DNA from: Membranipora membranacea
Taxonomy: Eukaryota > Bryozoa > Gymnolaemata > Cheilostomatida > Membraniporidae
NCBI GenBank assembly: GCA_914767715.1
Contig: OU612069.1
Coordinates: 13,327,387 to 13,391,386 of the forward strand
Reading direction: 5' to 3'
Length of the DNA: 64,000 nt
Shown: positions 21,901-38,373 of the stretch, piece after piece
Layout: the number at the start of each line of letters is the position of its first letter
Position numbering within the stretch: position 1 is the first letter of the stretch
Position numbers and translations under genes: made by a program
The notes under the pieces: model-generated
What the model was told of the DNA's origin: nothing
What the model saw: only the letters and a program-made list of their open reading frames with translations
The model's database searches: none

Positions 21901-22945
21901 TAGTGATGGCAAATTGTCAGATTTTGGCGAGACGGGACGAGACCGAGACAGCAAGAAAATTCGAGACGAGACCGAGACGAGACCGAGACATATAACGATG
22001 CCGATAAAACATTCTTCAGATATCACAATTTAAAAGAATGGTGGATATTCATTCACTAGTGCAATCAGCTTATAGTACATTTGATTCAAGTTGTAACCTA
22101 TGATCTATAGCAATAAGGATCTATGTTGAAACCAAGTTTCATCAAATTCTGTCAAGTATTTATTGAATTATAGAAAGCCACCGCTCGTGCAGATTTCCAC
22201 TAATTCTTGCAAATTAAATTTTGTATGAGTATCAGCCTGCCACACATGATTGTCATTGCCCAAATTCATATTCATGATTTATGGGTGTAATCCTACTGTA
22301 ATCCTCCTCAGCCAATCTAAAACATAGGCCTATAGTCACAGTGATAACTAAATAAAATAGTTTAACCAGGAGAAGCTGTTTCTTCTTGTTTATTATACCA
22401 ACCAGTCCAGTGATTCAGCTTCTGGATATGCTTAGGCTCATCTATCTTCTCATATTTATACAATTTGATACCCCATTAGTCATTGTATCCCTTCTCCCTC
22501 TTGCCCCAAGTCCAAATCAATGAGAAAGCTCCACATTGATCATCCATTCCATCTTTTTAACAGAAGTTGTTTACATAGATATGGCCTTGACTTATCAATC
22601 AAAACAAACAGCCAATCAATCAAATCTGACAGCCAATCAGATAACATTTCCGTTAAATAATTGCAGCAAAAGCATGACTAATAACTATCATTCCATCGTA
22701 TCATAGTCAGAATTTTATGTGACACATGTAATAACCGTGGTGTAGTGGGTAAGAGCATGGACTGCTGATCACTAGGTCACTGGTTCGAATCTGGGTGAAG
22801 GCAATGTTTTGACCAGCTACTACCATTTACAATGCCAGTAGTCTCGACCTGTAGTAAGAGTTGTCTGTCTCGACGAGACGAGATACTGTCCCGAGGAGAC
22901 AAGTCTCGCGAGACCGAGAATTGTCCCGTCTCGTTGCCATCACTA
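21901..22945. mobile_element. Non-autonomous hAT-type element, 1,045 bp
   Basis: The ends are TAGTGATGGCAA on the left and TTGCCATCACTA on the right. They are flanked by GTTGAAAG at 21,893–21,900 and 22,946–22,953. Unit B has one GTTGAAAG at the matching site (near 46,466), so it is an empty site. An 8-bp target duplication and these ends fit the hAT superfamily. Both subterminal regions are packed with GAGAC/GTCTC motifs (21,930–21,990 and 22,865–22,935), probably transposase-binding sites. There is no transposase gene; a tRNA-like SINE lies inside. Confidence 0.85.
22735..22815 (+). mobile_element. tRNA-like SINE head within the hAT-type element
   Basis: GTGGTGTAGTGGGTAAGAGC (box A-like) and GGTTCGAATCTGG (box B-like) are spaced as in a tRNA gene. 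The body after it differs from the SINEs at 2,325 and 19,383. A real tRNA gene is unlikely, because the acceptor arms do not pair. Confidence 0.55.
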
Positions 22946-23127
22946 GTTGAAAGGGAAGGTCAGAGAGGGTTTTATAAATTCCTGTGATAAGACAACTTTA
23001 TTTAAATCAACCATTCATTCAACAACATGATTTGATCATCCACACGCTTCTGTGATTTCATAAGGTTCATTTTTGTTCCCCCCCACCCACACGCCCACCC
23101 CCGGACAAAGCTTGTCAAGACAGGCTA

Positions 23128-23890
23128 CTTGGTAATATTCTCTTGTGCCTTATATCGTGTCAGGGTAGCCTTTTATCAAAGGTCTGTTTTGTGGCCGTTG
23201 AGATAATTGTCATAGATATTTAGGGGTGGGAACTAGACAGACTAGGATGGGAACATGATAGGTACTTAGACTAAATAGACTCCAAAAATAAGAGATACAC
23301 ATACTCTCTGCAAGTTAGCAGGCGTGTAGCCTTCACCACTGATCTAGTTGAAAGGTGATTTTTGGGTCTCTGTTCTATTGGTCAACAATATAGTTATGCC
23401 AGAGACTATAGATAATATCTATAGTCTCTGGTTATGCATTATGTAAATCTAAGCTAGGGCTATTCTGCACCTACAAAAGGAGGGGGAATAAGAAAAGGGG
23501 GAAGAGGAGGAAGTGGTAAATGGAAGTGGGTTGATAGGGAGGTCAGAGAGGGTTTTATAAGCTAAAATTTGAGCCTTCAATCCCTGTAGGTGGTGTGGAT
23601 TATTTCCTTAGAAATTTAATTCAATGTTATATAAAATAACCTTAGCCAGTGTGTTGGCTCTGATTGGTGGATGGGGAAAAGAGCCAATGCCAGGTTGTAT
23701 GGTACTTTCATGAAAGTACCTTCGACCTTGGGGTTGTCTAATTTATAATAAGTGTTGGCTATTGCTAGCCGACATATTGGCTAGTGACTAGAGTTCTCCT
23801 ACCAGGGAGTTTATATCCCACATGATAGGATAAAATATGGAGAATAAGATGTGATACAAAATAGCAGCCTCAAACAAAGTCTTTAAATGT
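23128..23890. other. Unit A-specific rearranged interval
   Basis: 23,130–23,275 repeats sequence from 18,870–19,010 (ACY1 intron), including the GGGTGGGAACTAGACAGAC run. 23,342–23,533 repeats 21,703–21,892. A MITE fragment follows at 23,643–23,783. No gene is seen. Confidence 0.75.
23643..23783. mobile_element. MITE with TAGCCA termini, short diverged copy
   Basis: Begins TAGCCAGTGTGTTGGCTCTGAT and ends ATATTGGCTA. It keeps the GGTACTTTC/GAAAGTACC centre seen in the elements at 8,077 and 33,100 but is only 141 bases long. Confidence 0.6.
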
Positions 23891-26036
23891 TGAAAAGAAA
23901 AAAGATTTTGGTTGCATCTCAAAATACTCTCCAGTTTGAAAAGAATATGTGCGATGATTGCAACAAGGAGCAGGAAGTGTGCACTGATTTTTTTTAAATT
24001 GTTTTTAATTTTATGACGTCATCAATTAGAAACTATGCTTCAAATACACAAATATGATATGAGAAACTTAAAAATCACAGATATAAAAGAACTTACTAAG
24101 TCAAATTAATTTATTCAAAAAAAAACTATTAAGTAAGACAGAAAGAAAGTAAACTCACAGTTTGGTTACCTGGTCATTTGATTCACAATCATAATTGGCA
24201 GGCAATGAAAGTTTAATAAGCTCTGTGGGGTTTCTAGCAGTTTATGGTAGTAACTTCTTTAGCGAGTTGAACATCAATCCTGCAATCAGAAGACATGGTG
24301 AAAAAGTGAAAGAGTATTTTTGATCAAAAAGTGATTTCGGATGAAAGACATGCAATGAATGTATAATCATGTTTGCAGGTAATTGCAGCAATAATTTAGG
24401 TGGAGGTGATCAGTTTAAACACATTAGCTTATTACATAATAGGCTAGGCCTGCATTACGGCAGAATTTATTAATGAGTGACAGACAACATACTAAAATTC
24501 GCAGAACCAGATTGGGATCTTTGAGCTCAGCGTTTGATTTACTCAAGGTAAGGCGATATAGATCCATATTGTAATGTTCATCAATGCAAGTTCGAGTAAA
24601 AGTTGAGAAAAAAGGAAGATGTTTTGAATTTCAAACCTTGATGCTTAGCATTAGATGATTTTGAAGAGTGACACAGTTTCGGCGTCCCAACTAGCCACAG
24701 CTAGTATGTTGCCATATATACTTATATCTTGGTTCTTTTCTGGAAACCTCTCGCTATTCAACTCACAGAGTTTCTTTCCTGAATTAATTTATAGATAGTC
24801 AATATTGATGCTAAGTCAAAAGAATTAATAGTTCTGCCTATTGAATCTTATATAATAAAGTAATAATATGTTAATATTATGAACTTTATTTGCTATTCAA
24901 AGCCCCTTTTGGGCAAATGAGAATATGCTTACATTTTGTGGAACAAGATTTATCACATCTTTTTAGCACACCCTTGTACAATGTAACGGTAGGCAAGCTA
25001 GTGTAATGTAAGAAGAGGTCACCTCCATTAGCAACACCGGATTTTAAGCATGCGACTCTCAGATTGAGAAGCTCGAATCCTAACCACTAACCTAACTAAT
25101 AACACATTATCACAAGCACCTAAAGTGATTGTGATAACTCAATCAAATAATTATTGGAGCTTATTGGAGGAGTTTCTAATCCATTGAACATGAGAGTATA
25201 GCTCTAAGATCCAAATTAAATATTTAAAAAAAATATTAATTTCAGATTTCAAAATTCATAGAAGCTTGTTTATAAATTCTTTATCACATCCTGATATTCC
25301 AAACTAGCAGACATTACACACTTACCATCAGGCCTTACCACATATATCCTCTTAGCTTTGTACTCACTCACAAAAATCAGCTTCTCATCATCAGACACAG
25401 CGATACCACACGCTTTTGTAAGAGGACATGACCAGATTAGAGTGATGACTTCACCATCAGTTTCCTTTGTTGAGATCCTGTACTTGTTGAGAAAGAACCT
25501 TCCGTTCTCTACTCCAGTAGCGAGTAAGGATCCGTCTTGTAGAAAGTAGATGTTACAGATGAACTGCGTGAGACCTGGAAGTGGAAGTGTCTGCACAGTC
25601 TTCTCTCTTCTATCGTAGAGCTTCAGTGTGTGAGTGTCCTGATCTATGCAGGCGACAAACTCATCAGATACAGTCATGTATGACGCAAGCTTTGACTCCA
25701 TTGGGAATGAGAAAAGCGTTTCACATTCCTTGCTTTCAACGTCGTAGGCAAAGATTTGTATAATTTTACTATCTTGATGCTGAGAAATGAAGACTTCGCC
25801 TTTGTGAACAGCAGTTATAGCTTCTCTATGCTGAGTTTCCTCTTTCACTTCATAACTTCCTCTAGTGATAATTTTCATTCCAGCAGCACATCCCAGCAGC
25901 AGGTCACCAGTGCGTGTGTTGAAGCAGACGGAATAACTGTGATCTCCTGTCTCATACTGAGATACAAGCTTTAATCCAGATGGGACTTCAGGAATGCTGG
26001 ATGTGTCATCTGTAGGAATCTGACTCTTTGGCCAAC
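23891..26036. repeat. Segmental duplication block 4, unit A
   Basis: Matches 47,631–49,753. It includes TRIM exon 6 and about 1.4 kb beyond its stop. 23,891–25,269 holds no gene; there is a tRNA-like fragment (AGCTCGAATCCTAACC) near 25,068. Further left along TRIM copies 2 and 3 only the exons remain similar. Confidence 0.85.
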
Positions 26037-29000
26037 CTGTGAATAGAAAATTCGAGTATTATAATGCGCTTCATCCCAAACACAAGCCTAATATTTTTGA
26101 GTCATAAGTATAACATAAAATATTCCATTTTGTTTTTTGTCACTTTACCACTAGAATCTACCATGGATATAACTCAATTCTATGTGATAAATAAAAATTT
26201 GGAATGCTATGGTTCAGCCTATTTTGACAAGGTTTGTTCTCTTGACACCGGGTAGTGACACTTTGATTTGTAAAGGAAAGGCAAAGTTGTCTTTTGGGAG
26301 GATACCTCTTATATCTTTATCTCGATTTAAAGCCCCCCCCCCACGATCAAAGCTTGTGAACATAGGCTAGATATGGTTGTATTCTTGCTCAAACACTCCA
26401 TCCAAGTAACTTGTTTATAATCTTTGACTCATCGTACTAAAACAAATCAAGCATATTGCTTTGCACCGCATGTGTTCCGCCGTCTCCCCTCCCTATTAAG
26501 TTACAGATGATTATTCGCTGTGAACATTATCTGAGCTATAGTATGCTGGATGCATTTGTTACCTTCATGGTTAACTACTCTCCACGTTAGGAAGGACTAA
26601 AAATTGATAATATTTTTTAATTCAACTGGTGTCTGATGTATGTGGGGCTTGTAACATGTAAGTAAACCATCGCATCACACACATCTGATCATCCAATAAT
26701 AGAGAAAGCACTTACATATTTGGTTAATGAGAGTTATCTTCTCAACAGCTCCCATTGAGGAAACAATGGTCTCAGCTCTTTTCATATCTACTTTCCAATT
26801 ATCTATCTCTTCTTGGTTCATTTTCATCTCGAGTTCTGCTTTCATCTCCATGATACGCAGCTGTATATAAAGAAACAAGGTAGACCAGATAATGCACATT
26901 TGTTTTTTATTTTGCATGAATCCGATTTGGATTACAGACCGAAAACCTGACAGATTACATCATCTTGTCGTTCTTTTTTATTCTGTGTTATGCGTGATTC
27001 TTGAGCAATGGATATACCCTGTGCAAAGTCCTATAGACTGAACAGCGACAAACTTTGACAAGAGACATATTTTACCTAGTTGACTATATTGTAAGGTCTT
27101 TGCTGATATTTTTTATGCTGCACATCGGTTAGAAATTTCTATTTTCCTTTGATTCAGAGTTAGACTTTAAACTTAACTTTAAACTGCAATAAGAATTACC
27201 TGACTCTGTAACAGATTGATAACAACCTGAATTCTAATGCCCACACTGATGAAATTATAAGAAAATGTAGATCTAGACAATTTTTGATGAAGAAACTCAG
27301 TACAATAGGCCTTAATGTTGAGGGATTGAAGATTTTTTATATCAGTAATGTCAGATCTGTGATTACCTATGGCGTCCCAGCTTGGTACTGTTTTTTATCT
27401 GATACTAACAGAGACTAGAGAATGTGCAGAAATCATGCATCAATGTTATATTACCGGAGTTCAATTCTGATGAGGCCCTAATAGCTCTCGATTTACCAAA
27501 GCTAAATAGGTTTTTATTTGTTATCTCTGAATGCCATTTTAGTAAGAGTTTGAATAATGTACACCATCCCCTGTATGACCGAATCATTTTCAACCACGAT
27601 AGATTGTCCTCTTGCTCGAAGTACTTTTTCGGACCTGCCAGATGCCGCACAGTGAAAAGGCAACATAGTTTTTTTCAATTACTTTATGATGTTTCGGAAC
27701 AACAGTTTCATCTATTTACAATAATTTTTAAATGCCAAACAGCTCTCGAAGCATCCAGTTTTGTGATAGAGGATGTAAAATAAACCTAATATCTAATACC
27801 TAATACCTAATACCTAACAGGAGTTACCAGGAGTTTTTGCCATCAGTTAAGATAGGTAATTACAAGGCTAGCAAGATCGATGGTCAAGGTCAATAACTCA
27901 ATAACTAGGTTTAGGTTCAGGTCTTGAAAATATTGCAGTATAAAATTTACCCTAGAGCTTAATGATGACCCTGACACAGTCTCTCATAAATTTGCTTGGG
28001 TGCAAAATGTGAAATGGGTGTTTGTGCGACTTTGAAAACACAATAACAAGTTCCACATGCGTTTTGTTTATACATTTTCAATACACCCAAAACTGGCATC
28101 AAAAAACGTGATATGCATTAAGGTTGGTAAGTCTGTTGAATGTATAAACTTGATCTTACATGGCTTTTGGATACGGTTTTCCAAGTTTTCAGTTTTTCTT
28201 CAGCGTTTTCCAGTATTTTCTCTAGTTTCTTTGGCTGGTGACTTGTATCACTAGTACATGTTGGCTCAATTACACAACTGCAACAGAATCCAGCTATGCT
28301 ATTACTGCATCACCGAGTGTTCGAAGTGTGTTACATATCCGTAAAAATATATAGTGTACTCCTCAGATGCAAAATCTTTCAATTGTTTTATAATACTGTT
28401 TGAAAAACCGTAAAACTTGCTCAAGTATAGTTGAAATTTGGCACTCCTTGTTCTAACACAAGAAAGGAAATCATTGATCCTACAAGGCACCAGAAAATTT
28501 GAAAGATATTTATATAATATACATGTATATATATATATATAAATATGTAATATATATATATATATATATGAATATGCAGCTCACCCAAAGCAGAAGAACT
28601 TTTTACATTCATCACACATTGCCTGTACTTCATTCTTACAGTTGCTGCATCTTTCATCTACAATGATGTCATAAATATATCTTAGGGCAAACTCAAGATA
28701 CAAAGCATGTGTGATAAACAATCTTTAATCTCTAGGAAAATACTTTGGGAGCACTGATATTGGAATCGTAGAAGATTTCTGGATTCAGATAACTTTGGTG
28801 ACAATTCCATGACCAATAGGCCTATTAAGTTACTCGGTGATCTTTGTAAATATGAAACCTACAGTCATTCTTCTTGCGACCTATTTCTTCTTTTGGTTGA
28901 ACAATTGGTCTTCGGATTTTCCGAAAAGCAGTCCATTGGTTGGCAGGAAATCCCTCATCTGAAGTCTTACATACTGCGCGACAGAATGGGCATTCAAAGG

Positions 29001-29977
29001 ACTCTCCATCATTGACTAAAGAATCTGTAAAGAAATCACCAAATCTATTCAAATCATTATGTCAGATCTAGTAGCAATTTGAATTGGGAGGGGGTGGGGT
29101 GGTTTTAACATGACAATATAAAAAGATTCTGTTCAGTACTTGACGGGTAATAATTTGGATTGGTTTAGTGCGGAGTGGTAGGCCATAGATTGAGTTACTT
29201 TGTAGCGGCTATCATGTAAACAGTGTAACATACTGTGCACTAAAATTTTCAGAGTAGTTGCAAATTGTGTGATTATTATTATTATTATTATTGTAATTGT
29301 GTGATAAGGGCATACATGACAAGTAGGTAGACCCAGAAATCAGGAGGTCTCCCCGGACAAACTCCCAACCCCGGAGAACTGCCCTGCGTCCTGCAGTGCC
29401 GGCGTGATTCAGCCCTCGTTTGTCATATTTCTAAGCCAAAACTTGAGCTTACATATTATGACTTGGCCATTTTACCTGATTTTACATACCAGCAGTAATG
29501 GTATAAGCAATTACATAGGTATATGCACTGTTGAGGTAGAAAAACATGGGTTCCCTTGCAAAAAAAACTTAAAAAATTTTGTGGGTAAAGGAAACTAAAA
29601 AAAAAAGAGAGTAAAAAGGGAGATATGGAGGGGGTGGAAAAAAAACCTAAAAAGTGGGAGGCTCCCTACCAAAAAGAGAGACTTGTCAGGTATGGATCAG
29701 GGAGAATGGTGTGATTGATTAAGCACTTGACCAGTCTGACATGCCAAGTGCACTTGCGTTCACTAAAAGTTACAGACTCAGAGAAAATGGAATAATATGT
29801 ACTCTCACCTATACAAATCAAACAGAGTCCATGTCCACAGGGTAGAATATGAGACTTTCTATCATCTTCCATACATATCTCACACTTTGTCTCCGGGATG
29901 TTCTCTTTAGCAAGTGCCATCTTCAACTCTGACTCAGCCATTGCTGAAGCAATAAAGTGAATGAGAGACTCACTCAC
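25270..29977 (-). CDS. TRIM-like RING–B-box–coiled-coil–β-propeller protein, copy 2 (complete)
   Basis: Six minus-strand exons join in frame: 29,941–29,809, 29,024–28,863, 28,657–28,585, 28,277–28,160, 26,860–26,716 and 26,036–25,270. They encode 465 residues from the ATG at 29,941. An in-frame ATG at 29,977 would add 12. Residues 20–70 form a C3HC4 RING (CEIC, CGHGLCLIC, CPFC), which suggests an E3 ubiquitin ligase. A B-box follows (CSNCKNEV, CDECKKFFCFGC). Exons 4–5 are rich in Lys, Glu and Leu (KILENAEEKLKTW, MEMKAELEMKM) and look coiled-coil. Exon 6, about 255 residues, has repeated Y-D-R and D-G-S-L-L-A-T strands like an NHL or other six-bladed propeller. Ligand and pathway are unknown. 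Intron 5 (26,037–26,715) and intron 4 (26,861–28,159) carry nothing I recognise except a CTAATAC microsatellite near 27,785. Confidence 0.8.
29275..29297. repeat. (ATT)n microsatellite
   Basis: About seven ATT units next to the MITE insertion in TRIM copy 2 intron 1. Absent from copy 1. Confidence 0.8.
29311..29694. mobile_element. Probable MITE in TRIM copy 2 intron 1
   Basis: The ends CATACATGACAAGT and ACTTGTCAGGTATG are inverted repeats with one mismatch. The flanks GATAAGGG (left) and GATCAGGG (right) differ at one base and may be an 8-bp target duplication. Copy 1 has no insertion here (near 935). The interior has a gene-free reading of about 380 bases with A-rich tracts. Confidence 0.65.
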
Positions 29978-31222
29978 TTACTTACTTATTTCGGCAGTTT
30001 CACTTCACACAAAGATAGCCTTTTTTAACATCTCTGTGATCGTCTTGTCTTGGCAAGCGATCATGGCTAGCTAGCAAACCTAGTGCGCCCATGTGAAATG
30101 AGCAGGTTTTGAATGCACAAATAGCTTGAAAACAAATTGCCATACAGACAACAACCCGATATGTAAGCTCTACACTCAAACCTTTCCATCTGCATCTGAC
30201 CTTCCCCATGCTCAGCCAGAACGTGTTATGCACTCTATATACCAATAGAAATTTCAATATGCTTTATAGTACACTTACCTTGATTGGTTGAAATGAAAGC
30301 AGGTGTGTTGATCCTAGAGAAGGAATGAGTGTTCAGTTTAGTATTATACAGCTTTATACAGTCTTGTCCATATGACTGCAATATTCGTACTGAGTATGTC
30401 ATATAAAGCAACTTGTTTGATAAAACCATTACTAACATGAAGATAAAAATTCATAATGTATTAAAATAAGAGATAAGAGAGTGTGTAGGCAAGGTTAACG
30501 GCTCTAGTTTATTTACACAAGATGGGAGATAAGGATACTGCGCTTGAGAAACATCACATGATGAAGTGGTGATCGTGTCTAAGGGTGTAGGACGTGCTCA
30601 CCAGCCAATGCTGTTCAAAAGCCTATTATCTGTCATGAGCAGATAACCATGACAAACCTAGCAACTACACAAAGACCAATGCAGGTCATTGTCAGGCAGT
30701 TATTTGTGATAACGTGATGTAGGCAATCATATATCGAAAGAACACATTTTCAATATTTGGCTAATAATCTAGCACGTAATTAATAATACACATGGAACAC
30801 TATCCTTTGTATATTCATGAGTATGACAAAGCTGGGCTACAGAAGCACTCACTTTTAGGCCTGTGCATTTTATATTACTTACAGTTTTTTCAAGGGTTAA
30901 ATTTGCAATATGCTATTAAGTATATTTCCTTGTTGAAACATTTATGGTAACTGACTGAATAAATTGGGTTTGTTTATTTACCTATAATTGATATGTTTAT
31001 TATGGTAATATACACATATATATATATATATATTATATACATGTAAGTATGTAAATATACAGAGTGTTTTACACCTAGAAAACTCAAGGCAAGGCTCAGT
31101 TACTTAATAAGACAGTACTGTGTTATAATTTTGTGAAACTTACTAACTCTTACCTGGCCTTTGAGCCTCATATTTTGTAGTTATCTTATCTTACCTCTAG
31201 CATTATCTAGTACCATGGCGTG

Positions 31223-31318
31223 TAGCCACTGTGCATTAGCTGTGTTGGATGTTATCGCCCCCGCCCCCCCCCCCCCCCCCCCCCGATAACATCCAACACA
31301 GCTAATGCACAGTAGCTA
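31223..31318. mobile_element. 96-bp fold-back element with poly-C loop
   Basis: Two arms of about 35 bases (TAGCCACTGTGCATTAGCTG... and its complement) differ at one position and face each other across a long C-run. The insertion is flanked by CATGGCGTG at 31,214–31,222 and 31,319–31,327. Unit A has one copy, CATGGTGTG, near 6,283. The element is almost nothing but a hairpin. A 9-bp duplication fits MULE-type, and 8 bp of it would fit hAT-type, integration. Confidence 0.8.
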
Positions 31319-33099
31319 CATGGCGTGCCTTATAGCGAGTTATGCTAATTTACTTATCTCGTCAGTGTGCGGGTTTTTCTCCTATTATTCTAAATAACCG
31401 AAGAGACAAGTCATCTTTTCACAATCCCCACCCTCCCGCCTTCAAGTACTACCTTATGCTACTATATTTCTCAGTGTGTGAAGAGTGACTTCGGTGCATG
31501 TGTGGTTGGTGCTAAATGTTCCGCCTTTTCTAAAGTATATAGGCCGAATTTCCTCCTATAAAGTTGTTGCCCTGCACATGCTGTTCTCCAGCAACTTACT
31601 GTACTTACTTAAACGTTTTAATTCTATAACTTTTTGGGGGTTAACCAGGAAATGGCATATCGGCCCCTATAGCTATCTTGTTAATCATTGAGGTAAGAAA
31701 AAATAAATATTTATATATAATGTTAAACTATTGCTAGCCATCTTTGCTCAATGTCAGAAAAGGTATCCTGAATCCTTTGATTAACTTTCGTATTCTTCTA
31801 TTTCTTATTAAATTACAGGTACGACCGATCCTGCTTGACTATAACATTCAGTATTTGTATATCGTATTTAAGCTCTAAGAAGTAGAAGCCCATTATGTTT
31901 AGGTAGCACATTTCCATAAGCTTCATCATAGTCCATTACTAGACTCACACTTTTTGCCAGGGTTGCGAACTATATTTTCAAATGTTTATATGGAAGCTAA
32001 GAGTTATACCGCATGTACAATGGAAGGCAACTCCCATTAGCTCAAACAATATTTGATTGAGTTGCATGGATCATTTTCAGTACCTGTGTTACTGCATTAT
32101 TGCAAACCATGCATTAGAATTAATAATTACTACAGCCATTATGGTTCTTTCATATGAGCTTGTCGCTATCTTATTGCTCCGCAAATTTTGCAATCAAGAT
32201 TTAAAGTCATAATCATAGATTGTATCACAAATAAGCTAAGTTACTAGACTATCCGCGGCTGGATGGGGCGCTAAAACTGAGTCCCTACAAAATCATCTAA
32301 GCTTTGACTTCAAGGTCTGAAATGCACCTCATACAGTTCGGAGGATCTTCTTTTCTTTTCAACCGTAACAGAAAATAGTTGCAAGTATACTGACTGAATG
32401 AGTTTATTATATCCATGACTGTATTTAAACATATCCCATACCACATTCGAGACAGTTTACATGATTGGTGGCAAAATAAATAACACTTCATACGGTAAGC
32501 AACATTGTGTTTTCTGTTCCTGGTTGAGATCCTTGCTGCTATTTAGCCAAAAATGAAGAGCATTATCGGACACAAACAACCAAAATCGGTTTGAGGGTGG
32601 GGGGGGGGGGGGGGGGAGGTTAGACCATTAGGTGCTTCCGATGTCTACTACCACATTGACATCTATTTCATACCCCAGGATATTCAAGTCTCAAACAGTA
32701 TATGTATGACCGTATGACAGGGCTTTTCAGTCAACACATTACAATTTGTCTTTCACAAAATTACCCAATAAACTGAATCTTATCTAATCTAACTATGGAG
32801 TAAGATATCTTTGGAGAGCTACCAAATACCACCAGCGTATTTATGATGGAATAGAGTCATATGGCGCTTATAAGGGTCAACAATAAGATATGAGAAGCTG
32901 TTTATGTGATCTTTATCATCAGGGAAGTATATGTCGTCTTCACCGTCCTACAAGTACATGAAACATTGTTTAATTATCCACTACGAGTATGCAACAAAAT
33001 TTGCCTACTTTTAATGTGAAGCAGTTGGGGGGGGGGTTAATCAGTAGAGGGACAGCAACTCCAAAAATATGGGCATTTTGAGAAATTCATTGTAAGCCT

Positions 33100-33452
33100 T
33101 AGCCAATGTGTTGGCCCTGATTTACTGGGTGGAGTGAGTGGTTGGAGAGCCAATGCCAGGTCATATGGTACTTTCAGGAAAGTACCTTGGACATTGGCAT
33201 TGCCTTACTTTTCATAGATGAAAGTACCTTTTTGGGCTGGCATCGATTTGTATATTGATTAATATAAAGACCCTGTGCTCACAAGTCCTGCAGCGCCATT
33301 GGTAGAGCGTATGCTTAGAGATTTGAGAGTACAATACCACATTTGGTCATCCAAAGCAAGGCAATATGAAGGTCAAAAGTACTTTACTGAAATTACCATG
33401 ATGACCTGGCTCTGGCTTTCTACCCAGTCAATCAGAGCCAACACATTGGCTA
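33100..33452. mobile_element. MITE with TAGCCAATGTGTTGG termini, unit B
   Basis: Fuller copy (353 bp) of the element at 8,077–8,410. Its left arm keeps a stretch (TTGGAGAGCCAATG) deleted in unit A. An end fragment of the same family lies at 33,773–33,820, just past the breakpoint. Confidence 0.7.
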
Positions 33453-33772
33453 TGTAAACCCATATTGTAACGGAATAATGAAAGTGAAATTCCGAGTGAA
33501 TTGCTCAACAAGTTGTTTTCTACAAGTCCTACTGGTCTGACAACTTTACAATGTGAGGAGTTAAAGTACTGCTGCCACTCAGGCAAATCTGTGCTCATTG
33601 AATTCAGTATAGCTAAAATCTAATAGATAACTAATTGAGGCTTTAATCTTTAATGGGCAAATAATTTGAACCAACGCAAAAATCAGGGTATGAAATTAAC
33701 TCACTAGTGATAACATCAAAAGTGCCTGACGGTAACTACATAGATAATGATCAGGATAATAAATTGTAAGCC

Positions 33773-33820
33773 TTAGCCAATGTGTTGGCCCTGAGTTACT
33801 GGGTGGAGTGAGTGGTTTTG
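33773..33820. mobile_element. MITE end fragment at the duplication breakpoint
   Basis: TAGCCAATGTGTTGGCCCTG plus about 28 further bases match the left end of the MITE 670 bases upstream. It sits about 30 bases beyond the end of unit homology at 33,741 and may have taken part in the rearrangement. Confidence 0.6.
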
Positions 33821-34025
33821 ACGATTAGTTTGTGTAAACTATTCCCCAATGCTGAGATTGCAGCCTAATAATATTAGTTTTGATCGCTATACAGAATTCA
33901 ATAAGCACGCATTGTGTGGCAGCAATGGTTTAAGCGCAGGTGGCTTGTGTGGGTAGATACCCTATACCCAGCATCAGTGGTTTAAGGATGAGACTCCTGC
34001 TCTTCTCGTCTGTCTGTTATCTTAC

Positions 34026-38373
<4,348 letters not shown>

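Larger units (their letters stand above)
13624..23127. repeat. Segmental duplication block 3, unit A
   Basis: Matches 38,819–46,629 at very high similarity (offset 25,195 at the left edge). It holds METTL13 exons 2–7, the ACY1 exons and downstream sequence. The hAT-type element at 21,901–22,945 is unique to unit A. Deletions and small insertions are noted in the gene entries. Confidence 0.9.
28525..30405. repeat. Segmental duplication block 1, unit B
   Basis: Counterpart of 190–1,645 with TRIM copy 2 exons 3–1. It contains the extra insertion at about 29,270–29,696 and preserves the empty site of the CACTA-type element at about 30,403–30,405. Confidence 0.9.
30403..33741. repeat. Segmental duplication block 2, unit B (no gene seen)
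   Basis: Counterpart of 5,493–8,701. It holds the fold-back at 31,223, a MITE at 33,100, poly-G tracts near 32,600 and 33,026, and an AT microsatellite near 31,016–31,036. No conserved reading frame is visible. Sequence 29,978–30,402 upstream of TRIM copy 2 likewise has no gene. Confidence 0.85.
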
